A stretch of 64,000 bases of DNA, taken from positions 602,478-666,477 of the forward strand of contig CAJNDS010000313.1 of assembly GCA_905221605.1 (NCBI GenBank), written 5' to 3'. The position numbers and the translations under genes were made by a program. The notes under the pieces were generated by a model, which was given only the letters and a program-made list of their open reading frames with translations, searched no databases and had not been told where the DNA came from. Below, piece after piece: positions 1 through 10,800 of the stretch. The stretch comes from Symbiodinium natans (taxonomy: Eukaryota > Sar > Dinophyceae > Suessiales > Symbiodiniaceae). How positions within the stretch are numbered: the stretch's first letter is position 1; each line of letters opens with the position of its first letter.

Positions 1-366
1 GCGCTGGTGCAGCTTAGTTCTCTAACCCTAATTCCCCAAAGCGTACATGAACCCTTAGGGTAAGCCATAAAACCCCACATAAATTCAGACATGGAGCCGG
101 AAAAAGCTTTGACCTGGAGTTGTCTGTAAGGCAGAGGCGCCAGAAAGGCAGCAACTGGCGCAGTTCCAAGCCCCTTTGAGGATGAGACACGCAATGCTTC
201 CAAGAGGGAGGAGAACATGGCGGGGCATGCGAAGGGGCCCTTTCTCCTACCCAGAGGGAGCAGGGCCCCTCCTGAAGCACTGACAGAAACTCCCACGCCT
301 CCCCCCCACCCCTCCCCCCCCCAAGCCCTACGCCACTTAGTGCACCCTGAGCCCGAGGTAGGTTTA

Positions 367-476
367 CCCTAAGGGTCCACGTACCTTGTTATTACATACT
401 TGGGCTTCAAAGTCCTTGTATAGGAAGTACTTGAAGGCCCAAGTATTCCCTATTTCGCTACATGGACCCTTAGGGT
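367..476. mobile_element. Palindromic element, family A
   Basis: Begins CCCTAAGGGTCCACGTACC and ends CATGGACCCTTAGGG, with further inner complementarity (ACTTGGGC / GCCCAAGT). About 110 bp and no coding capacity: MITE-like. Related copies at 11382, 14721, 17929, 48660 and 55003. Confidence 0.75.
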
Positions 477-500
477 TAGAGGGTTTAGGACAACGCGTAG

Positions 501-533
501 ATGGCCACCAAAAGGCGGATTGACGGAACGAAG
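501..533 (+). CDS. Possible first exon of the kinase gene
   Basis: An ATG directly after CGCGTAG opens MATKRRIDGTK and ends at AAG|GC, the favoured donor type of this gene. The AG just before the ATG could be a spliced-leader trans-splice acceptor, as dinoflagellate mRNAs use. Its phase (0) does not join the next sure exon at 1791, which needs phase 2, so an exon is missing or the call is wrong. Confidence 0.3.
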
Positions 534-599
534 GCTTAGCTCGACCAACACTCTCATCCCCCCTTCCGCATCGGCCTTCGGAACCCTGAACCCTGAATC

Positions 600-672
600 C
601 TAAACCCGAAACCCTAAACCCTATAACCCTAAACCCTAAACCCTATAACCCTAAACCCTAAACCCTAAACCT
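600..672. repeat. CCCTAAA telomeric array
   Basis: C-strand telomeric units with occasional CCCTATAA variants. Confidence 0.95.
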
Positions 673-919
673 TGGCACGTGCTCGGGTGGTCCTGATAAG
701 GCTGGGAGTACCTGACGTGATGGAAGCGTCAACCTAAGGGTTCAAGGGGTCAAGCGCTTAGGGAACTTAAAGCAAGCCCTGAACGGTCCAACCTTGGGGA
801 TACTTTCTGTTTTTCAGAAACATTTGGGGTACTATATGTTTTAAGAAAGAGCTAAACCTATTTTTCCTAGAGTTCCAAGTTCAGTATAGAAACCCTAAAC
901 CCTCAACCCACTCGAAATC

Positions 920-1043
920 ACCCCTCTAGGACCCAGAGGAGGCCCTGATTCCCTTTTTAGGGCTTAGGCTCCCTTACAAGCCCTTTTTTTTCTAAAAGGG
1001 GCACCCTCTTTGTTCTGAGGTGACTCTTGGGTCTAGCCCCCCA
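920..1043. mobile_element. Palindromic element, family F
   Basis: CTAGGACCCAGAGGAGGCCC and, at the other end, GAGGTGACTCTTGGGTCTAG, with TTAGGCTCCCTTACAAGCCC inside. Confidence 0.65.
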
Positions 1044-1139
1044 TGAAGCGCTACAATCCTCGACACGTAAACCTAAACCCTGGATGAACCCGACACCCTA
1101 CCCTGCCCTCAACCCAAACCCTGCCCAGCCCTACATGAA

Positions 1140-1775
1140 CCCTAGACCCCCAAAACCCCAAAACCCAAACCCCAAACCCTGCCAACCCTAGACCTCTAAA
1201 CCCTGAATCCCTAAACCCCCAAACCCCTAAACCCCCTAACACGTAAACCCTAAATACCCGCAACCCGTCAACCCTAAACAACCCCTAAACGCCTACACCC
1301 CTAAACTCCTGAACCCCTGCACCCCTAAACCCCTGCACCCCTGTACCCGAAATCCCCAAACCCTCGACCCCAAAACCCAACCCCCTGAACCCCTAAACCC
1401 CTGTGCCCCCAAACACCTGAACCCCTAAACCCCTGAGCCCCTAAACTCCTAAACCCCTGAGCCCCCAAACTCCTAAGCCCCTAAAGCCTTAAACCCCTAA
1501 ACCCCGAAACCCCTAAACCCCTAAACCCCCAAACCCCCAAACCCCTACCCCCTAAACCCCTAAACCCCTAAACCCCTAAACCCCTAAACCCTTAAACCCG
1601 TAATCCTCAACCCGAAACCCTAAGCAGCCTTCAGCCCCTAAACCCCAAACCCTAAACCGCCAAATCCTCACCCTAAACCCCTAAACCCCTAAACCCCTAA
1701 ACCCCTAAACCCCTAAACCCCTAAACCCCTAAACCCCTAAACCCCTAAACCCCTAAACCCCTAAACTCTAAGCCT
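1140..1775. repeat. Degenerate telomeric array, mainly CCCCTAAA
   Basis: Over 600 bp of 7-9 base variants; the last 100 bp is a clean 8-base CCCCTAAA array. Ends just before the exon at 1791. Confidence 0.92.
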
Positions 1776-1790
1776 CTGAAACCCCCCAAG

Positions 1791-1836
1791 GATCGCAGCG
1801 CGACGTGGCTTCCAGCCGACGCTTCCTGGAGTCAAG
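1791..1836 (+). CDS. Kinase gene exon: N-terminal segment
   Basis: Lies between CCAAG and a GC donor at TCAAG|GC. Reads IAARRGFQPTLPGVK, entering in phase 2 and leaving in phase 0, which fits the next exon. No domain; upstream partner not found. Confidence 0.55.
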
Positions 1837-4800
1837 GCCTTGCTGCCTGCAAGTTTCCTTGGAAGCCCCGAAAGGGTTTAGGGTTTAGGGTTTGGAGTTT
1901 GGGGTTTAGGGTTTGGGGTTAGGGTTTAGGGTTTAGGGTTTAGGGTTTAGGGTTTAGGGTTTAGGGTTTAGGGATTGGAGTGTTTTCGCTTGTTCTGGGT
2001 TTAGTAAGTTGTTTCTGCTCTTTCCGGGATTTAGGTGTTTTTTTGAAGAGGGCTTCGGGCGTGCATTGTTGCCATACGAACCCTGAGCCCCTAACCCGAT
2101 AAATCCCCAACATGCACGCGCAGTTGTCTTTCATGGAAGTTGCTTCTAGTCTGGAGGTTTAGGGTTTAGGGTTCAGGGTTTAGGGTTGGGGGGCGAAACA
2201 GCTTCCGTGGCACCTAGCCCAGAGGAGCCGAGTCTCAATTCTTGGGTGTGTTTTGTGTAAATTCATAACATAGGGAATGAGGGCTTTAAGTTGCTGAACC
2301 CTAAACCCTGAGCCCTACACCAAGTCCTTACCTGAATTAAGGTCCCCGGACAGTTTCGTAAAAGCCGAGCAACGGGCCTATAGGAGACTCACTACTAAGA
2401 TTCGGAGGGTTTTTTTTTCGGCTTCAGTGTCTAGGGACTACAGTCCAAACCCTGACGCACCAAAAGCCCTGAAGCCCTAAATCCCACCATCCAAACCCTC
2501 AACCCCCCAAAGGCCTAAGCCCCCAACCCCTGAAACCCTTGAGCCCCAAATCCCCGAACCCCAAAACTCCAAAACCCCCCTAAAACCCAAGCCCCTAAAC
2601 CTAAACCTAAGGGAGAAGCCCCTAAAACCCCTAAACCCGAAATCCTCAACCCGAACCCCCGAAACCCTAAACCCCTGAACCCCTCAACCCCTCAACCCCT
2701 CAACCCCTCAACCCCCAAACCCCTAAACCCCTAAACCCCCTAAACCCCTAAACCCCAAAACCCCCAAACCCCCAAACCCCTAAACCCCTATACCCCTAAA
2801 CCCCTAAAGCCGAAATCCTCAACCCGAAACCCTAAACAGCCTTCAGCCCCCAAACCCGACACCCTGAACCGCCAAATCCTCACTCTAAACCCTAAACCCC
2901 TAAACCCCTAAACCCCTAAACCCCTGTCTCCATGCCCAGGGCGGCTCCGCCGCGCCCTTGTCCATCAACACAAAGAAGGAGGCCTCAAAGGAGAAAAAGA
3001 AGAGGCACCCGGAACCCGAAACCCTAAACTTAGGGTTTAGGGATTTCGGAATTTCGGCATTTAGGGTTTCGGGTTTAGGGGTTTAGGGGTTTAGGGCTCA
3101 GGGGTTTAGGGACTGAGGATTTAGGGTTGTGGGTTTTTGGGGTTGAAGCTCCGTTTCATCTGCGCTCTGGTTTACTTCTGGGGTTTGGGGTGTGTCTGGG
3201 GTCCTAGAGGGGGAGGGCCTTAGGGCTTCATCCGGGGCGTACGGGAGTTCGGGTTGCAAGTAGCGCTTAGGGGTTTTAAACCCCAAAAACTTAGGGTTAT
3301 GTCAGTTGTAAGGTTTAGGGTTTGGGCAATGAGTTGCAGGGCTTTAGGCTTCAGAGTTTGTTTCGGGTCCTAGACCCTAAGCCCTACTCGAATCTCCCGA
3401 GGCAACCCTAAACCCTAAACCCTAAACCCTAAACCCTAAACCCTAAACCTTACAACCTACACCTTAACCTCACTCGGAGCCAGGAGAATCAAGGCCGTTG
3501 ACTCCATCCACTCCCACTACAAGTTCGGGGAAAGCGCGCGGGCACCCGGTGGCAGCACCAGCTTAGGGTTTAGGAGTTGTGGTCCCTTGTTTGTGTTTAG
3601 GGCTTAGGGTTTATTGGGTTTAGGGTTCAGGGTATAGGGTTTCAGGTACTATTACAAGGCGGCACCTAATATGTAGGATACCCGAAAAGGGCCCTCATAT
3701 ATGCATGTACTGCAAAAAGAGTCTATATGGGTGGTTGTCAAAGTTATGCTCCCTTTTGGGGGTGCCCTAAATATTCGGTGCCGTATTACAATAGGGATCG
3801 AAAAAGGGACCATCATTTTGGCAACCAGCCACATGAATCTCACATTCTCAGGTATAGGTGTGTACGCATGTGTGTTCTGTATGGGAATTACAACGCGCGT
3901 CGTCCTCGCGAAGTGTGTAAATTAAGTTCTTCTGGTCGGGGCCGAAGAACAGGCTCACGCTCCAAGCCCCCAATTCCTAAAGCCACTAAACCCTAAACCC
4001 TAAACCCTCTGAACCCCAAAACCCATGGCCCAATTCCATCGGTTACCCATTGGCCCTGTTCGAGTGTAGAGGGGCAGGGGCCAACCTCGAAAAAAAAAAC
4101 CTTGGTACACCCCAATCCCCGGTGTAGGGTTTAGGGTTTAGGGTTTGGGGTTTAGGGTTTAGGGTTTAGGGTAACCCAAAGAAGAATCCTAGGTTCCTAC
4201 TATCGCGCCCACTGCATTCCTGCCTCTGCCTCAATGAACCCAAGCTTGGTCGCGCAGTGGTACTCTTTACCCCAATTTTTGTTCTGGTTTCCCTTCTAAA
4301 GTAACAAACCAAAAAAAGGGTTTAGGGTTTAGGGTTTAGGGTTTAGGGTTTCGGGTTTAGGGTTCAGGGTTTAGGGTTTAGGGTTACAATATGGTTACTG
4401 GGCTACTAAGCAAGCGGCCCGGCAAAGGTCATGCCCTCCAGCCATAGTGGTATGTCCATCCTCTTCGCCAAGCGCCCTCCGGCATTGAAGTTGATGAGTG
4501 CAGGTTCAGGGTTCAGGGTTCAGGGTTCAGGGTTTAGGGTTTAGGGTTTAGGGTTTAGGAAGTGGTTTGTGAAGTGTGTGGCATATCGGGGTCCGAGTGA
4601 TCTAGAACTGTAGGGTTCTGCAATTCTGCATTCAGGGTTTAGGGCTTCGAGTTTCGCCCTAAACTCTGAACACTGAGCTCCAACAGTCGAAGGCCTCGAC
4701 GCTCAAAGAACATCAAAGAACCCTAAGCCCTAATCCCACATGCAGAGCTCTTCGCGACAGTATTCCGAAATCTTCGACAGGGGTGCTGCTTCCCAGATCT

Positions 4801-7800
4801 CGCACTCCCAGGCAGTGTACTACAGGAGCCTACATGGTTACCCCGTTTAAAAATTCCTCAAAGCGCCCGCTACAACGAAATGCCAGCTACACAGGTCCCA
4901 GGCATGGTCTTGGCCTGAAGACTCTGATCGAGCTGGTTCTTTTCCGATTAGGATGTAGCGTGCATTACCTTAAGCTACACGTCGTGAATAAACTCATACC
5001 CCATACCCGTACAAACAAGAACAACCGACACTCCCTTAAGGCCCTAAACCCTAAACCCTAAACCCTAAACCCTATCAGGCTATGCGCATGGGGTAGGTTG
5101 ACGGTACCTCAAAGCATCGGCGTTTGCCCCCGAACCTTCAGTCCCCAACTCCAAACTTGAACCGCTAAACCCCAACCCCCCCCAAGGCCCAAAGCCCAAG
5201 ACCCAAAACCTTTGACGAGTTGAGGTTTTACTTATTGGGATCCTTATTGTAGGGGAATCCTACTATTGGGGGGGGTGTACAATTAGGGTTCCCTTATTTT
5301 CGTAAACCCTAAACCGTAAACCCTAGGCCCTAAACTCCATTATAGGGGTTTCGTAAACCCCCATATGAGGGTTCCAAGAGAAGATTGTGTAAACCCCAAA
5401 CCCCAAACCCCAAACCCCAAACCCCAAACCCCAAACCCCAAACCCCAAACCCCAAACCCCAAACCCCAAACCCCAAACCCCAAACCCTAAACCCTAAACC
5501 CTAAACCCTAAACCCTAAACCCTAAACCCTAAACCCTAAACCCTAGACCGTGGCCTCCCAAGGCATTGAGGACGGCCTAGAGGTCGTGGTGAAGGCTGGG
5601 GCCCAGTGCTTTTAAGGGTTTAGGGCTTGGGGTGTAGGGTTTAGGGTTTAGGGTTTAGGGTTTACAGCCTCCAAGGGTAGCTACATGGGCCCTGAATATG
5701 GTGGCTAACCTTCTCTAAAGTGTTCTGATGTATGGGCCCTTGGGTTGTACAGGGTATCTAAGGGGCATATAGGGGGGTCCCCTTTTTAAGGTCCCGTATG
5801 AAGGGACCATGCAATACGAAACCCTAAACCGCAAACCCAGGCTTTCGAATTTGGGGTTTACGGTTAGGGGCTCTCACGGTTTTAAGAAACCACTGTGGTT
5901 ATAACTAGAGTAACTAGACTTTTTCAAGTGCTTGTAACCTTTGTTTTTTTGGGTGGGGTGGGGGCGGGCCTGTTACCATTGCTTGTAAGTTGCCAAGAAT
6001 CCCCTCCACACAGGCCCAATTTCGGGTGTTCTTGCAGGTTCGCGCCAAGGCCAACTCCTTCTGCGACCGCACGGAAGAGCGCGTGCGGGGTCCCGGCGAG
6101 TATTCTCATCCCCCCCTACTTCAAAGCACCTTGGGTTTTACTGAGCGGTTGCGCGGACCTGTTCAAAAAAGGATGTCTGTTGAGTTCTCACAGCACGTTT
6201 GAGGAGTGTAAACAAACACAGCAAACCTAAACCCTAAACCCTAAACCCTAAACCCTCAACCCTGGCGCCCACTACACCCCCAAACCCCCGAAACCGCCTG
6301 AACCCCCTTAACTCCCCAAACCCTCGAAACCCTCCTATCCCCAAATCCTGTAGATATATATATATATATATGTATTTATGTATGAAGCCCCAAACCCTAA
6401 ACCAATCTTTAGGACTTTCTGAGGGGCTTTCTTCCCTTCCTTCTCGGACTAGGCTTCAAGAAAACCCTGGTATGCAAACGCGAGTGCCCTTGGTTTCTGT
6501 CTTGCTCAATCCCCTTTGGCCAGGAATACCCTGCTTTCTCCCTAGTTTTTCTTCCTTCACGAAGTCATGGGAAAAAACTGCAGTTAAGACAAGTGATGCA
6601 CTTACCCTAAAACCCTAAACCCTAAACCTCTACAAGCTAAACACTACACCCTGAAACCCTAAACCTTTGCAACCCTAAACCCCCAACACCCTAAACCGTA
6701 AAACCCTAAAACCCTAAAACTCTAAACCCAAAAACAGGAGTCGCGCTATAACACCGAACTCATGCCTCACACCCTAAACCCTAAACCCCAAACCCCAAAC
6801 CCCAAACCCTAAACCCTAAACCCTAAACCTTTACAACCCTTGCTTCAAGGAGTGGCGCTACAACACCGAGTTCATGCTGAACCTTCCGGAGACCGAAGGC
6901 ATCGCCAAGCTCTACGAGGCTGGGGATTCAAGGTCAGCAGGTTCAGGGTCTGTTTAGGGTTTAGGGTTTAGGGTTTAGGGTTTAGGGTTTAGGGTTTAGG
7001 GTTTAGGGTTTAGGGGTCAAGGTTTTTTTAGGGTTCAGGGTTTCAGGGTTTTAGGTTTTTAGGGTTTGGGGGTTTAGGGGCTTGAGGGTTTTAGGGCTTC
7101 AGGGTTTTTAGGGTTTTTAGGGTTTAGGGGTTTGAGGTTTTTAGGGTGAGGTTTAGGGTTTCAGGGTTTAGGGTTTCAGGGTTTGAGGGTTTCAGGGTTT
7201 AGTGAGTTTAGGGTCGAGGGTTTAGGGTCTAAACCCAGGGTTCAGGGGAGAATACATCCAGACACTTAACTTGGACCCTCCACATTGAGGAAGCACATTC
7301 CTCTGAACCCTGAATCCCTGAACCCTAAATCACTCAACCCTAAACCCCTGAACCGCATCGAAGATCAACCTCATAGTTCTTGAGTGCCCTAAACCCTAAA
7401 CCCTAAACCCTAAACCCTAAACCCTAAACCCTAAACCCTAAACCCTAAACCCCAAGCCCTAAGCCCCAGTTGAACCCCAAACCCTAAACCCCCAAACCCA
7501 CAAAACCCAAACCCCAAACCCCAAACCCTAAACCCTAAACCCTAAACCCTAAACCCTAAACCCTAAACCCTAAACCCTAAACCCTAAAACCCTAAAACCC
7601 TAAACCCATCTAAGCCCCAACCCCCAAACCCTAAACCCTAAACCCCTAAACCCTGCAGCCTGAAGCCTAAAAGCCAGGTTCTGGAGGACAAGAAGGGCTA
7701 CTACGTAATCATGGAGAAGGTGGCGGGCCAGGCCTGGCTTTCTTGAGGTTTGAAGGGTTTTGTTTGCGGTTGGTTCGGGTTTCTAGGGTTTAGGGTCATT

Positions 7801-10800
7801 GTTAGTTGTAGGTTTTTTTTTTGCGTTTTTTTTGGGGTTTCTAGGGTTTAGGGTGTTTGTTAGGGAAAATGGTGCTTGAATGGGGTTTTAGGGTTTATTG
7901 GGTTTCTAGGGCGTCTAGGATTTAGGGGGTTTAGGGGGTTTAGAGGGTTTAGAGGGTCAAGAGGCTTAGTGCTCATATGGTTTGTAGGGTTTCTAGGGTT
8001 TCTAGGGCTTCTAGGGTTTAGAGTGCTTATAGGGTTGATGGGTTTAGGGTTCAGGGTTTAGGGCTTGGGGGCTCAGGGTTCAGTGTTTGGGGCTCAGGGC
8101 TTGGGGTTTAGGGGGGATACCCCTTTTCATTCCAAGGCCACTCTGTGGGCTGGTGGGGTTCCTTTGGTCGCTGAATAAGGTCCCTTTTCTTCTTGTAAGT
8201 GCTTCTGAAGTACGGGCCTGTATAAGGCTTCCCATATTAAGGGTTTAGGGTGTAGGGTTTCCCTGAGATCCCCTAAACCCCGAACCCTCAACCCTAAACC
8301 CTAAACCCTGAAACCCTGAACCCTGAACCCTAAACCCTAAATCCTAAACCCGAAACCCGAAACCCGAACCCTAACCTACAGCCTAAACCCTAAACCCTAA
8401 ACCCTAAACCCCAACCCCCCCCCCCCCCCCAACCCCTCCCCACCCCCACGCCACCGAAGCTGCCTGCATGTGCTGAGGACCTCTTCGAGACCATGACGGG
8501 CAAAGGCAGCGTTCTTGGTTTACCCCAAAACCCCAAACCCTAAACCCAAAAAACCCAACCCTAAACCCTGAACCCTAAACCCTGGCCTTTGGGTTCTTGG
8601 GTTTGCGGATCGCATGGGGGTTTAGGGTTTAGGGTTTAGGGTTTAGGGTTTAGGGTTTAGGGTTTAGGGTTTAGGGTTTAGGGTTTAGGGTTTAGGGTTT
8701 AGGGTTTACCCCGCATGTAGAACTCTGCAGGTCTCCTCCCCATCGCGGAGGTGAAAGAGGTCATGCGGCAGCTGCTCCAGGAAACGCCTGGTTCCTGAAA
8801 CTCATCCTGGGGAGAGTTGAGGTTGCAGGGTACCCCTAAACCCTAAACCCTAGACCCTAAGCCCTAAGCCCTAAGCCCTAAACCCGAAACCCTAAACCCT
8901 AAACCCTAAACCCTAAACCCTAAACCCTAAACCCTACCCACAAAAACTGCAGAGCCCACAACCCCAGCCCCCGAAACCGCCATCTAAGCGACTTTGGCGG
9001 AGACCCCTCTGCCATGTCGCATTCCTCGTGGGGTTTCGACATTGGCCATGAAGCCCCTGAATCTCCAGAAATCTCGGAAATGTTGCTTCAGACTTCAGGG
9101 GGCTCAACCCTGAACCCTAATCCCGAAATCCCAAACCCTAAACCTAAACCCTTAACCCCAAACCCTAAACCCGAAATCCCAAACCCTATTCCCTAAACCC
9201 TTAACCCTTAACCCCAAATTAACCCTTAACCCTAAACCCTATACCCTATAAACCCTTAACCCTAAGCCCTAAGCCCTAAACCCTCAACCCTAAACCCTAA
9301 ACCCTTAACCCTTCCCGGGTCCTATAAGAGATCCGCCTTGCCGGCAGGCTCTCGCAGAGCTCCACGCACGCAACTGCATCCACAAGGCATCCGTAGACTT
9401 CAGCTTACAGGGGTTTAGGGCTTAGGGTTTAGGGTTTTGGGTTTTTGTGGTTCTGGTTCTGGTGAACCTTCTCTTAAGGGGTTACTGTTGGGTGGCTAGT
9501 GGGGCTTAATGAACAGGAGTTATGCGCAGATAGCAGCCCCCTGTGCCCATTGCCCAGAAGTACGCTTCAACATCTTGCAGGCAGAAAGCCCCCAAACCCT
9601 AAACCCCAAGCCCTCAGCCCTAAACCCCTAAACCCCTAAACCCTAAACCCTAAGCCCTAAGCCCTAAGCCCTAAACCCTAAACCCTGACCCTAAACCCGA
9701 GCTGAACCGAAAAAGACCTCCAGCCCTGCTATCCAGCCCTAGAGGTCCCAGAACACCTTGAAGCCATCATACCTGGGTCCCCAAAGTTGTCGATGTGGTC
9801 ATCATGTTTGGTAGGGGTTACCACCCGAAAACCCTAAACCCTAAACCCGAAGCCCTAAACCCTAAACTAAACCCTGTTAGTCAGGCGGCTTAAAACCTAC
9901 GAGTCTTCGAGGGTTTCGGTGCTGAGTGCAAGTACTTCAACCCCAAGCCCGCAAGTCCTTAAATCCTGACGACTGTTTAGGGTTTAGGGTTTAGGGTTTA
10001 GGGTACTTACGCCCCCCGGTTCTTGGTAGAGAATGACGGAATTAGGGCCCCATATGTATACCCTTGAAGGGATTGTATAGGGTACCTGAAGCAACCTTTC
10101 CTGCCTTAATGGCCCTGGGGTTAGCTCGGGACCCAACAATACCGGTTGTATAAGTAGCTTCCCTGATAACACCTAAACCCTAAACCCAGAACCACACTGC
10201 CTAATCCGCACCACCCCGCCCCAAGCTAGCATCTAGCCCAATCGCAAGGATCTCAAGTTGGAGAACATCATGTTCGACAGGACCGGGAACGAGAACAGAT
10301 CTAAGGGAAGTTACGTGGGTACTTCCAAATAGCGCCATAAAGGGGTAGCTATGGTTATAACCTTACTTAGGGGCCTTATCACCCTACTTCTAAGGTCTAA
10401 GTACGCTGTTCGCCGGAACCTCCAAGTACTTTGTTCAAAAGTGTTCTGAAGTATGGCCCCTCGGCTTTATAGGGTATAGAAGGGGTATATGAGGGCTCCT
10501 CAACTAAGTGCCACACCAAGGGGTTATGCAACCACCCTCATTACAGCATTCGCTGATTATGGGAGCTTCAGGGTGTTGGCAGTGGGTCTTTGGTGAGGCT
10601 GTCAAGTGCAACTTCTGCGGATGTCCTGCGTTGACGGTTTCATGAATGCCGGGAGCCGCATGCTCAAGAGATCCGTCCTGAAGTGCACAAGTCAGAAGTC
10701 GCGATATGGTCCATGACTCCCTCGATGGTGATTTGGTCTGGCACTGCCTCTGCAATGTGTGCACAGCCTTGGCGAGTGTTGGCAAATGCTGCTGCGAATG

